This document shows positions 33,300 to 41,912 of a stretch of DNA of 44,971 nucleotides, piece after piece. A program made the position numbers and the translations under genes. Numbering within the stretch: the first letter of the stretch is position 1; each line of letters begins with the position of its first letter. Under the pieces are notes generated by a model. The model did no database searches and was not told the DNA's origin. It saw only the letters and a program-made list of their open reading frames with translations. The stretch comes from an uncultured bacterium (GTDB taxonomy: Bacteria > Cyanobacteriota > Vampirovibrionia > Gastranaerophilales > Gastranaerophilaceae), in NCBI GenBank assembly GCA_902796585.1, contig CADBPN010000108.1, forward strand, positions 1 to 44,971. The letters are read 5' to 3'.

Positions 33300-33323
33300 A
33301 AATAAATATTAGCTTTTATTTAT

Positions 33324-34322
33324 CTAACCGCCCCAATCGAATACTGATTCAATAGCATCATTTATGAAAGATTTAACGGATTCTATTTCTGTATTGATTG
33401 CTTCAAGTTCAGTGGATAAGTCTGCCATTTGAACATCGAGCGCATCTTCTTTTTCTGAAACTTCAGCTTTTTCTGCTTCATACCAAGCTTCAATTTGTTT
33501 CATAACCTCAGAATCGTATCTTGCTTCAAGGAATCCGTTAGTTAAGAAATATGTTAATGATGTATCGGCATCATAGTTACCATAATCATCAACCTGAGCT
33601 AATTGGAAAATTCCGCTGTTTATTGCATCGCCTAAATAATCTTCATTTTCATTGATTGCGTCATTATATTCACTTGTCCAGCCGTTTGCCGCTGCTGCTT
33701 GGAAAATAGGATAATAGAAATCGACGATTCGTTCTATAGCTTGTGTTGTATAATCAGTTGTGTCTATATTTCCGGTAGTTCCTGTATTTTCTCCTGTTAA
33801 AGAATTTACATTATGAGAACTAAAACCTGTAGAGATACTTCCGCCTTCGATTACTTCTTTGAACTGCTCTGCTGTATATCCCGGAACAAGTTTTGCCAAA
33901 ATTTCGGGAATTTTATCTTTTGAGAAAGAACCGCCTCTGTCTAAAATATTATTTGCCGTACCGCCAAGAACTTCTATAATAGCATCACCATACTCTTTGC
34001 TCAAGACAACTCTTCCGTTGTAATCAGTAAGTACAACAGAGTTATCATCTTTTCTTGCTTGCGGGGTAACAGTATTATCAATACAGCTGTACGGAGTCAT
34101 TTTATTACCCATCAAATACGCATAGTTCAGTTTATGATAGTCGCCGTTGCTGTAATATGCAAGCTTTTTCTGCTGCATACGGCTTTGTTTTTCTCTCGCT
34201 AAATCTTTTGCTTCTCTCGTATTAGCCATCTTTCTGGCAGCCAAAATAGCGATATCCACCTCGCAATCTGCTTTACGAGATGTCAAAAATAACAAATGTA
34301 CTTGTGCTGCTGCTAGACACAT
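33324..34322 (-). CDS. Unknown 332-aa protein expressed from a sigma-28 promoter
   Basis: I do not know the family. The N-terminal 60 residues form an amphipathic helical region starting MCLAAAQVHLLFLTSRKADCEVDIAILAARKM, with no classical signal peptide. The middle is acidic and Gly/Thr/Asn-rich. The C terminus (about 280-325) is a predicted coiled coil (EAWYEAEKAEVSEKEDALDVQMADLSTELEAINTEI). A helical N and C terminus around a variable middle recalls proteins exported by flagellar or type III systems, but that is only a resemblance. AAAGGAA precedes the ATG, and a near-perfect FliA promoter 35 bases upstream puts it in the late flagellar regulon. Confidence 0.75.
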   Translation of the reverse strand: MCLAAAQVHLLFLTSRKADCEVDIAILAARKMANTREAKDLAREKQSRMQQKKLAYYSNGDYHKLNYAYLMGNKMTPYSCIDNTVTPQARKDDNSVVLTDYNGRVVLSKEYGDAIIEVLGGTANNILDRGGSFSKDKIPEILAKLVPGYTAEQFKEVIEGGSISTGFSSHNVNSLTGENTGTTGNIDTTDYTTQAIERIVDFYYPIFQAAAANGWTSEYNDAINENEDYLGDAINSGIFQLAQVDDYGNYDADTSLTYFLTNGFLEARYDSEVMKQIEAWYEAEKAEVSEKEDALDVQMADLSTELEAINTEIESVKSFINDAIESVFDWGG

Positions 34323-34356
34323 GATAGCTTTCCTTTATTTGTCCCTTTTTACATGT

Positions 34357-34383
34357 ATATCGGCAAAATTTGCGAAAACTTTA
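34357..34383 (-). promoter_or_regulatory. Near-perfect sigma-28 (FliA) promoter
   Basis: On the minus strand TAAAGTTT (complement of 34376-34383), an 11-base spacer and GCCGATAT (complement of 34357-34364) match the enteric FliA consensus TAAAGTTT-N11-GCCGATAA at 15 of 16 positions, with exact spacing. The start codon follows 35 bases downstream. Confidence 0.8.
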
Positions 34384-34417
34384 ATATTTTTAAGAATTTT
34401 GTTACAAATCTTTACAT

Positions 34418-34453
34418 AAAAGGCAATTTTTGGAGGCGTTTTGTTTTTATATA
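34418..34453 (+). promoter_or_regulatory. Promoter module shared with the Gly/Asn-rich gene at 14.5 kb
   Basis: AAAAGGCAATTTTTGGA (34418-34434), 13 bases, TATATA (34448-34453), identical in word and spacing to 14430-14465. It precedes the first AAA+ gene by 33 bases. Confidence 0.6.
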
Positions 34454-34486
34454 CATGAAGAATATGTGTGTAAAGGAAAATTGTGT

Positions 34487-35644
34487 ATGAATGAAATCAG
34501 TGCAGTTACAAATTACCCTGTATCCGTAAGTGAAAAGAATAATGTCAAAGCAGTTAATTTCAGACGTTCTAACGTAGTTGAGAATCAAGATTCTTATGAC
34601 AGATTTATAAAAGAACAGGAAGAAGCAAAGAAAAAAGCTAAAAGACAGCAAATATTTACAAATGCTGTTTTTGGTACAATGGCTCTTTCAAGTTTAGCAA
34701 TGTTAGGATTTTATTTACACCATGAAGGAATTTTCAAAAAGTTTAAACTTGATTTTAAGGATATAGTAAAAGAAAAATCTTTAAAAGATATGGCAATGCC
34801 TGACACACAAACAGAAGCTGCAAATCGTATTTCAACAAGAATTAAGCATTATGATGAAATGATTAAAAAAGGCGGTAAGAAAGGAAGTTCAATTCTTTTC
34901 TACGGACCTCCCGGAACAGGTAAAAATACTTTTGCTTACGGTATCGCAAAAGAATTTCCGAATGCAAAATTTATAGAAATGGATATTTCCAAAATGAATT
35001 CAATGTGGCATGGTGAATCCGAAAAGAATGCATTGGGAACAATGGAAGCAGCAGTAAAATATGCACAAAAACACAGAGATGAAAAACTTTTTGTATTCAT
35101 TGATGAAATTGATTCTGTCATGATGAAAGATAACGGTGCAAATGCAAAAATGTCAAATGACATGTTGAATGCTTTCAAAAAAGGTTTTAATAAATTAACA
35201 AATGAAGAAAATATTATCGTAATCGGAGCAACAAACTTAAAAATAAATCCTGAATTGGGCGCTTTAGAAAATAAAGCCCTTGATACAGCAATGTTAGACA
35301 GATTCTCTCAAAAAGTTCTTGTTGATTTGCCAACTAAGAAACAAATTCTTGAAAGTGTCGGCAAGTTCTACAACAATCCTGAAAGAGGAATGATTGACGA
35401 AGCATTGAAGAACAAAAACGACCAAAGGTGGGATAAGATAGCAGAATTCTTGTCGGACAAAAAACATGCAACATCATTCAGAAAATTGACCGATATTTTA
35501 GGAACAGCGGCAGAAAGTACAGAAATCGGAAAGAATGTAACGTTTGAAGAAATTATAAATGCGATTAAAGTAAACAAGAGCAACTTAAATGCAACAGATG
35601 CAGAAATGCAAGCATTTATCGATTCTATGAAAAAAAGTAAATAA
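34487..35644 (+). CDS. Membrane-anchored AAA+ ATPase with GKN Walker A (first of pair)
   Basis: 385 residues: a short N terminus with VNFRRSN (23-29), a charged stretch (41-54), one membrane helix (about 56-77), a linker, and an AAA+ domain. Walker A is GPPGTGKN (140-147), with Asn where the Mg-binding Thr/Ser is expected. Walker B is LFVFIDE (201-207), sensor-1 lies in IGATN and an arginine-finger-like LDRF follows. The Msp1/ATAD-type layout suggests a membrane-bound remodelling or extraction ATPase facing the cytoplasm. The ATG at 34487 is used because AAGG precedes it and the upstream TTG frame runs through the promoter module. The partner gene starts 12 bases downstream. Confidence 0.85.
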   Translation: MNEISAVTNYPVSVSEKNNVKAVNFRRSNVVENQDSYDRFIKEQEEAKKKAKRQQIFTNAVFGTMALSSLAMLGFYLHHEGIFKKFKLDFKDIVKEKSLKDMAMPDTQTEAANRISTRIKHYDEMIKKGGKKGSSILFYGPPGTGKNTFAYGIAKEFPNAKFIEMDISKMNSMWHGESEKNALGTMEAAVKYAQKHRDEKLFVFIDEIDSVMMKDNGANAKMSNDMLNAFKKGFNKLTNEENIIVIGATNLKINPELGALENKALDTAMLDRFSQKVLVDLPTKKQILESVGKFYNNPERGMIDEALKNKNDQRWDKIAEFLSDKKHATSFRKLTDILGTAAESTEIGKNVTFEEIINAIKVNKSNLNATDAEMQAFIDSMKKSK

Positions 35645-35656
35645 AGGAAAAATAAA

Positions 35657-36958
35657 ATGGTAAACTCAGTAAGCAGTAATTTAGTGAATTTTAGAAGTGT
35701 AAATCCACTTCCCGTAAGACAAAAAACAAATTTCAGAGCATCAGATAATTACAATAATTACGAACCTGCAGAACAAGATATGTTTATGTATCAAATGCAG
35801 CAGGAAAGAAAATCCCAAAAATCACGTGACAGATGGAATAAGGCAGGTGTAATTGCATCTTGTGCAATTGCGGGAAGCTTGGCTTTGGGAGCGTTAGTTC
35901 AAGTGCCGACTCTCAGAATAAAAGCAAAATTGCTTACAAATGAGTTAAAAAAACAAACCGGTGAAAGCAAAAAAGCAGGTTTAAATTTCTTTGATGTAAC
36001 AAATGAAAAATCTTTTGAACAGCTGACTTTAAGCAAGGAAATGAAAAAAGTTGTAGAAGATATGAAAACTTCTATTGACAGAGCAGAATGGTTAAAGAAA
36101 AAAGGTGCAAATGGCGGTAACGGCATTATGTTGTACGGAGAACCCGGAGGCGGTAAAAATGCTTATGTATACGCATATACAAAATACTTGCAGGAAAAAT
36201 TTCCCGGTTCAAAACTTATTATGATGGATGTGTTGAAGTTTAAAGATAAATACGTCGGCGAAACAGAAAATAATATTATTAACTTTGTAGAAAATACTAT
36301 TAAGGAAGCAAAAGCAAATCCGGATAAAAGATACGTTGTATTCTTAGACGAGTTTGATTCAATCGCAAGAAAAGACGAAAGTCAAACAAATAAAGCTCTT
36401 GCGGAAAGTTTCCAAAATGCATTTAAGACAACTCTTACAAAATTAACAGATGTTGAAAATATTCAAGTTATTGCAGCTACAAACAAAGCTTCAAAAGACG
36501 AAGCAATTACAAAATTGTTAGATGATGCAATTATGAACAGATTTCCGAAAAAATACCACGTTCCTCTTCCTAACGAAGAACAATTGAGAATTGCAATTAC
36601 GGAACATTATAAAACAATTCCGTCAGAGCTTGTGGATTCTAAATTAACAGACAAAAATAACAGCGAATTAAAACGACTCTGTAAGTATATTACTAATAAA
36701 AACCATCACGCTTCATTCAGAGATATGCAATATATTTTAGATGAAGCAAGGATTATATCCGAATCCAAAAACAGGACGCCGGGTTCAAAAATTACAATAA
36801 AAGATCTTAAACAAGCTGTGAAAAACCATGCGGAAAATGAAAACTGGGAAAAAGGCAAGGGTAAATCCAACCGCAGAAAAAATCGTGAGCTTGACGATAA
36901 TACGGAAAAACTTTCTTTCTGGCAGAGATTAAAGGCTTTGTTCGGATACGGCGATTAG
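35657..36958 (+). CDS. Membrane-anchored AAA+ ATPase with GKN Walker A (second of pair)
   Basis: 433 residues with the same plan as its neighbour: an N terminus with two NFR motifs (VNFRSVN at 10-16, TNFRASD at 24-30), a Gln/Lys/Arg-rich helix, one membrane segment (about 63-83), a helical linker and an AAA+ domain. Walker A is GEPGGGKN (161-168), again with Asn for Thr/Ser. Walker B is VVFLDE (227-232), sensor-1 is AATN, and the Arg-finger region reads IMNRFPKK. The C terminus is very basic (KGKSNRRKNREL). The sequences have diverged widely while the GKN is kept, so the two may form a hetero-oligomer. AAAGGA precedes the ATG. Confidence 0.85.
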   Translation: MVNSVSSNLVNFRSVNPLPVRQKTNFRASDNYNNYEPAEQDMFMYQMQQERKSQKSRDRWNKAGVIASCAIAGSLALGALVQVPTLRIKAKLLTNELKKQTGESKKAGLNFFDVTNEKSFEQLTLSKEMKKVVEDMKTSIDRAEWLKKKGANGGNGIMLYGEPGGGKNAYVYAYTKYLQEKFPGSKLIMMDVLKFKDKYVGETENNIINFVENTIKEAKANPDKRYVVFLDEFDSIARKDESQTNKALAESFQNAFKTTLTKLTDVENIQVIAATNKASKDEAITKLLDDAIMNRFPKKYHVPLPNEEQLRIAITEHYKTIPSELVDSKLTDKNNSELKRLCKYITNKNHHASFRDMQYILDEARIISESKNRTPGSKITIKDLKQAVKNHAENENWEKGKGKSNRRKNRELDDNTEKLSFWQRLKALFGYGD

Positions 36959-36962
36959 CTTT

Positions 36963-37097
36963 TGTTGGGTTTAACCCAACCTACTATTAGCACATTTACC
37001 CCTCTTCCGAAGGATGAGGGAACCTTAAGATTGTTTTTGCTGTTGATATTTGATATAATTAAGAATAACAAAGGAGTAGGTTGGGTGAAACCCAACA
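36963..37097. mobile_element. MITE-like palindromic element (135 bp) with 23-bp inverted ends
   Basis: The left end (36963-36985) and right end (37075-37097) are inverted copies of AGTAGGTTGGGTTAAACCCAACA with one mismatch, and each end is itself a hairpin. The interior holds a CCCTC...GAGGG hairpin (about 37000-37020) and no frame. No target duplication is obvious. Related hairpins recur at 44726-44750 and 44836-44860. Confidence 0.5.
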
Positions 37098-37218
37098 ATA
37101 ACAAGATAAAGTGATGTTTTTATATTAGAAATTCTCAAAATCTCTGTTCTTTTTTTTCAAACCGACTGTAATTTTTTCACATATTTACCGGTTCGTTAAT
37201 TTGTTATATTATTAGCAA

Positions 37219-38568
37219 ATGAGGAATTTATTTATGAAAAAAATATTATCTGTATTATTTGTATTATTTATTTTTTCTTTGTCAGTTTGTGCCAAAGGTA
37301 TTAAATCCGACTTGAGCGAAGTAATTACGGATTCAAACATATCTAAACACGCTGTATCAATTTCAATAAAAGATTTGAATACGGGTAAAAGCGTGTATGC
37401 ACTAAACGAAAAAAACTTAATTCCTCCGGCTTCGGTGCAAAAAATGCTTACACTTCCCGCAGCAATAGATACATTGGGTGAAAATTATGAATTTTCAACA
37501 GAAATTTTTTCCAGAGGAAACGGTAAATATTTAATAAAACTCGGTGCAGATCCTTATTTTAGTTTTTCCGATTTAAAAACACTTATAAGCAAGATAGATG
37601 ATGATAATGTTAATACAGTATTTATAGATGATACTATCATTGAGAAAAAAGACTGGGGCGAAGGCTGGCAATGGGATGATGATTTGAATATACACATGCC
37701 GAGATTCAATTCGTATAATTTAGACGACAATATAATTAAAATAACAATAATGAAGGACAACAGCGGAGAAAAAACCATAGTGATAAATCCCTCTAAATAT
37801 CCTCTGACATTCTTAAATAATGTGACTGCAGGAGAAGAGTCCGATATTAAGATATCAAGAGATAATTCGGTTTCGGCAAATGCTTTGACTCTCTGCGGAA
37901 CTGTAAATACTCCGGTAACTTATTATATACCGCTTAATAATCTTAAACGATATTTTGATTTTAAATTAAGACAAGGCTTGGAAGACAGAAATATTTATCT
38001 TAAAAATCCTTATTATATTGATAAAACCAAATCTACCGATAAAGAATTAACCCGAATTGTTCATCCGATTTCGGAAGCTATTCAAGACATTTTAAAAAAC
38101 AGCAATAATATGGCTTCGGAAACAGTAATGAAGATAGCTTCCGCAAAAGCTTACAATCATACAGGCACAGACGTTGACGGAACAAAATTATTTAACACAT
38201 ACTGTCAAAAACTGGGGTTGAATACTTCCGGAATCAGAATTGTAGATGCAAGCGGTGTGTCTAAAAACAATTTATTATATGCGGATTTCATAACGGAATA
38301 TCTAATAAAAAATCACTCAAATAAAACATTACAAAATCTGCCGTCACCAGGAGAGGGAACTTTATCAAACAGAATGATTCCGCTTAAAGATTATCTGAAA
38401 GCAAAAACAGGTACATTATCTGATATTAGCGGTATTTCAGGATTTTTAATCTCCAAAAGCGGAAAAAAATATGTATTTTCAATTATGATAAATGACCCTA
38501 ATTCTTCGGAAGCAGACAAAAAAACCTTTGAAGATTATTTCATAAGAGAACTTTGGCTTAAAGGATAA
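37219..38568 (+). CDS. dacB: D-alanyl-D-alanine carboxypeptidase/endopeptidase (PBP4, peptidase S13)
   Basis: This periplasmic low-molecular-weight penicillin-binding protein trims or cleaves peptidoglycan peptides. About 449 residues with a signal peptide (MKKILSVLFVLFIFSLSVCA). The active-site triad of motifs is complete: SxxK in PPASVQKMLT, SxN in KNSNNMASE and KTG in KAKTGTL. The length is near that of DacB. Two starts are possible. ATG 37219 has TATTAT six bases upstream and would be leaderless. ATG 37234 has GAGG eight bases upstream and begins at the signal peptide proper. Confidence 0.93.
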   Translation: MRNLFMKKILSVLFVLFIFSLSVCAKGIKSDLSEVITDSNISKHAVSISIKDLNTGKSVYALNEKNLIPPASVQKMLTLPAAIDTLGENYEFSTEIFSRGNGKYLIKLGADPYFSFSDLKTLISKIDDDNVNTVFIDDTIIEKKDWGEGWQWDDDLNIHMPRFNSYNLDDNIIKITIMKDNSGEKTIVINPSKYPLTFLNNVTAGEESDIKISRDNSVSANALTLCGTVNTPVTYYIPLNNLKRYFDFKLRQGLEDRNIYLKNPYYIDKTKSTDKELTRIVHPISEAIQDILKNSNNMASETVMKIASAKAYNHTGTDVDGTKLFNTYCQKLGLNTSGIRIVDASGVSKNNLLYADFITEYLIKNHSNKTLQNLPSPGEGTLSNRMIPLKDYLKAKTGTLSDISGISGFLISKSGKKYVFSIMINDPNSSEADKKTFEDYFIRELWLKG

Positions 38569-38630
38569 AGAATTATTTTTATAAAGATTCATAAATCTTA
38601 TGATATAATACCAAAAGAAAGAGGTTTTAT

Positions 38631-40925
38631 ATGTACGAATTCCCGTTTGAGCTGGATGATTTCCAAAAAGAAGCGTGTGATTATATTACAGAAGGAAAGA
38701 GTGTCGTGGTTTGCGCCCCGACGGGAGCAGGAAAGACTGTTATAGCGCAGCACGCAATCCATTGTGCGTTAAAAGAAGGGAAAAGAGTCTTTTATACAAC
38801 CCCTTTAAAAGCTTTATCCAATCAAAAATACAGCGATTTTAGCGAACAATACGGTTCTGACAATGTAGGTCTTTTGACAGGAGACACTTCGGTAAGACGA
38901 GATGCTCAAATTGTTGTTATGACAACGGAAGTATTCAGAAATATGTTATACGGGACTAATTTCGGTACGGTTTCCGATAACATGAAAGACGTTAAATACG
39001 TGATATTGGACGAAGTTCACTATATGAATGACGAACAAAGAGGAACTGTTTGGGAAGAAAGCATTATATACTGTCCGACAAATGTTCAGATTATTGCGTT
39101 ATCCGCAACAGTTGCAAATGCCGATAAACTAACCGAATGGATAAATACCGTTCACTCTAAAACAGAACTTGTTAATACGGATTTTCGTCCGGTACCGTTG
39201 AAATTTTTCTATTTTGATTCTTCTCAGCCGAATACTATATTACCGCTTTTAACCCCAAGCGGTGCATTAAATAAAAAAATTAAACCTGAAAAGAAGCAGT
39301 TTAAGCGTGGTAAACCGGTACAAAAACGTAATACCGCAAAAGATGTTATAAGGGTTTTGCATGAAAAAGATATGCTGCCGGCAATTTATTTTACGTTTTC
39401 TCGTAAAAAATGCGATGAACAAATGGAAAAATGTGCGGAATTATGTCTCGTAACTCCGAAAGAACAGGCTGAAATCAGACAAATTGTAGACGATTATATA
39501 GCTGAAAACTATTATTTGTACAAAAATAAACATATAGAATATTTGCTTCAAGGTGTTGCCTCTCACCACGCAGGACTGCTTCCGGGCTGGAAAGTTCTTG
39601 TTGAAAAACTTTTCCAAAAAGGACTTATAAAAGTTGTATTTGCAACCGAAACACTCGCTGCCGGAATAAATATGCCGGCTCGTTCAACTATAATCAGCTC
39701 CATAAGCAAAAGAACAGATACCGGTCACAGAACTCTTACACCGAGTGAATTTCTTCAAATGTCAGGACGTGCAGGCAGAAGAGGAATGGATGAAATCGGG
39801 TATGTAACTATTGTGGGAACGGCATTCCAAACTCCTGAGGAAGTTGCAGAGCTTGTATTAAGTGAGGCAAATCCGCTGGAGAGCAAATTTTCACCGAGTT
39901 ATTCCATGGTTCTTAACCTTCTTCAAAGATTTACGCTCGATGAAGCAAAAGAACTTGTGCTTAAAAGTTTTGGATATTTCTCCTCTAATTCTCGAATAGA
40001 ACCGCTTTTAAAGGTTAAGGAAGAAAATCAGGAAAAAATCGACGAATGTAACTCTTTTGTTTGTTATGCAAAAAGAACAAACCAAGATTTAGCCGAATAT
40101 AATAAAGTCAGAGAGATTTACGTTCAAAACAGGCGCGTCTTTAAAACTATTCAAAAACAGGAAAAGAAGAAGAACAGACCGCTGACGGAAGAAGCTCAGG
40201 AATTCGGAAGACAGAATAAGATTATGCTGGAAAAAATGCATTCCTTTGAGTGTGATACTTGTAAGCTTTATAAAAAACACATGAAAAGCGTAGAAGTTCT
40301 TGCAAGATATGAAGCAAAACAAAGAAATCTGGAAAAAGAAATTGAAAAACAAAAAGATATTTTTTGGAATAAATTTTTGTCTCACAGAGCTGTGTTAACG
40401 GAATTCGGATACTTAAAAGACGATTATCCGAATGAGCAAGGTATAACAATTTCTCAATTGCGTTCCGAAAATGAACTGTTCCTGGCAAGGGTTATTTTCT
40501 CGGGGGTTCTCGAAGGATTGACTCCGGCAGAATTGGCTTCCGTTGTTTGTGCAATAACAACTGAAGATATGAGAGCCGATTTATTCTCATATTTGCCGTT
40601 CTCGCCGAAAGTCAGAAAAACATTAAATAAAATCAAAGATATAAAAAGAGAAGTTGACAAGAAACAAAAAAATTACGATGTTGAAGACCCAATGTACATC
40701 AACGGGTTCTATTCTCCGCTTATTGAAATGTGGGTAAACGGTTCCGAGTGGGATGATATTGTTGATCAGGTAGAAATGGGAGAAGGAGATATCGTAAGGT
40801 CGTTTAAACGTGTTATAGATGTATTAAGACAGTTATGCACAATATCTAATGTTCCGGAAGATATTGTATTTACGGCAAGAGAAGCAATTACACAAATTCA
40901 AAGAAGCCCGATTGATATTGATTAA
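38631..40925 (+). CDS. Ski2/Mtr4-like DEAD/DEAH-box RNA helicase
   Basis: 764 residues of a superfamily 2 helicase: Q-like region ELDDFQKEA, motif I APTGAGKT, motif II DEVHYM, motif III SAT, motif V region TETLAAGINMP and motif VI QMSGRAGRRG. A C-terminal helical DSHCT-like region follows (about 560-760). This build is shared with eukaryotic Ski2/Mtr4 and a cyanobacterial group of helicases, which supports a cyanobacteria-related host. RNA turnover or ribosome-associated unwinding is inferred. TATAAT and an AAGAGG site lie just upstream of the ATG. Confidence 0.93.
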   Translation: MYEFPFELDDFQKEACDYITEGKSVVVCAPTGAGKTVIAQHAIHCALKEGKRVFYTTPLKALSNQKYSDFSEQYGSDNVGLLTGDTSVRRDAQIVVMTTEVFRNMLYGTNFGTVSDNMKDVKYVILDEVHYMNDEQRGTVWEESIIYCPTNVQIIALSATVANADKLTEWINTVHSKTELVNTDFRPVPLKFFYFDSSQPNTILPLLTPSGALNKKIKPEKKQFKRGKPVQKRNTAKDVIRVLHEKDMLPAIYFTFSRKKCDEQMEKCAELCLVTPKEQAEIRQIVDDYIAENYYLYKNKHIEYLLQGVASHHAGLLPGWKVLVEKLFQKGLIKVVFATETLAAGINMPARSTIISSISKRTDTGHRTLTPSEFLQMSGRAGRRGMDEIGYVTIVGTAFQTPEEVAELVLSEANPLESKFSPSYSMVLNLLQRFTLDEAKELVLKSFGYFSSNSRIEPLLKVKEENQEKIDECNSFVCYAKRTNQDLAEYNKVREIYVQNRRVFKTIQKQEKKKNRPLTEEAQEFGRQNKIMLEKMHSFECDTCKLYKKHMKSVEVLARYEAKQRNLEKEIEKQKDIFWNKFLSHRAVLTEFGYLKDDYPNEQGITISQLRSENELFLARVIFSGVLEGLTPAELASVVCAITTEDMRADLFSYLPFSPKVRKTLNKIKDIKREVDKKQKNYDVEDPMYINGFYSPLIEMWVNGSEWDDIVDQVEMGEGDIVRSFKRVIDVLRQLCTISNVPEDIVFTAREAITQIQRSPIDID

Positions 40926-41028
40926 TCTCAAAAAATATAAAAATAACGACTTATTTACAAATACCTTTGTTTTTGATAATCTGAACACATAAGAAGGGAA
41001 TGTAATCATATAGGAAGGAGTTCTAATT

Positions 41029-41832
41029 ATGGATTTAATGAAAGGCAAAAAAGGTATAATTTTTGGCGTATCAAATACACATGGTATTGCATACGGTATT
41101 GCGAAACAACTTCATGAAGCAGGTGCCGAAATCGCTTTTTCTTATGCGGGAGAAGCTATGGAAAAACGTGTAAGACCAATTGCCGAATCAATGAATGCTA
41201 AATTAATTTTAAGCTGTGATGTTACAAAAGAAGACGAAGTAAAGGCCGTTTTTGATGAAGTAGAAAAAGTTTACGGAAAAATTGACTTTGTTGTTCACGC
41301 TGTAGCGTTTGCTCCAAAAGAAGCTTTAATGGGCAGATTTATTGACACTACAAAAGAAGCTTGGGATATTGCAATGGGTGTAAGTGCATACTCACTTGTT
41401 ACTGTTTCAAAATACGCAGAACCTATTATGAATGAAGGCGGTTCAATACTTGCTCTTACGTACTTGGGTTCAATCCTTTCAGTTCCAAGTTACAATGTAA
41501 TGGGTGTTGCAAAAGCTGCATTAGAATCAACAATGAGATTCTTGGCAGTAGACCTCGGTCAAAAAGGTATCAGAGTTAACTGCTTATCATCAGGCCCTGT
41601 TAAAACCCTTGCTTCAATGGGTATAAGCGGATTCTCAAAAATGCTTAAGGCAGCGGTTATGAGAGCTCCGATGAAAAGAAATGTTGCTTTGGAAGATGTA
41701 GGAAGAGCAGGTTTATACTTAGCATCCGACCTTTCAAGCGGTACAACCGGAGAAGTTATATATTGTGACTGCGGTTGTCACTCTGCTTACGCATCTGCTG
41801 AAGAAATGGATGTTTTATCATCTGCAGAATAA
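41029..41832 (+). CDS. fabI: Enoyl-[acyl-carrier-protein] reductase (NADH), FabI
   Basis: Catalyses the last reduction of each fatty-acid elongation cycle. 267 residues with the short-chain-dehydrogenase variant typical of FabI: GVSNTHGIAYGIAKQL (cofactor loop), CDVTKEDEV, VVHAVAFAP, and the catalytic Tyr-x6-Lys in SYNVMGVAKAALE. RVNCLSSGPVKTLAS follows. The C terminus is unusual. The common VDGG-type strand is YCDCGCHSAYAS, which adds three cysteines, followed by an acidic tail. A strong GGAAGGAG precedes the ATG. Confidence 0.96.
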   Translation: MDLMKGKKGIIFGVSNTHGIAYGIAKQLHEAGAEIAFSYAGEAMEKRVRPIAESMNAKLILSCDVTKEDEVKAVFDEVEKVYGKIDFVVHAVAFAPKEALMGRFIDTTKEAWDIAMGVSAYSLVTVSKYAEPIMNEGGSILALTYLGSILSVPSYNVMGVAKAALESTMRFLAVDLGQKGIRVNCLSSGPVKTLASMGISGFSKMLKAAVMRAPMKRNVALEDVGRAGLYLASDLSSGTTGEVIYCDCGCHSAYASAEEMDVLSSAE

Positions 41833-41850
41833 TTTAGAAAAATCAAAAAC

Positions 41851-41894
41851 TTTACTAAAATACAGACTTATTCTATAATATGAGTGAGTCTGTA
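41851..41894 (+). promoter_or_regulatory. Promoter flanked by an inverted repeat
   Basis: TTTACT (41851-41856), 17 bases and TATAAT (41874-41879) form a good promoter. TACAGACTTA (41861-41870) and TGAGTCTGTA (41885-41894), inverted with one mismatch, flank the -10 box as a possible operator for the thioredoxin-like gene. Confidence 0.55.
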
Positions 41895-41912
41895 TTTATT
41901 GGAGTATGTGAA

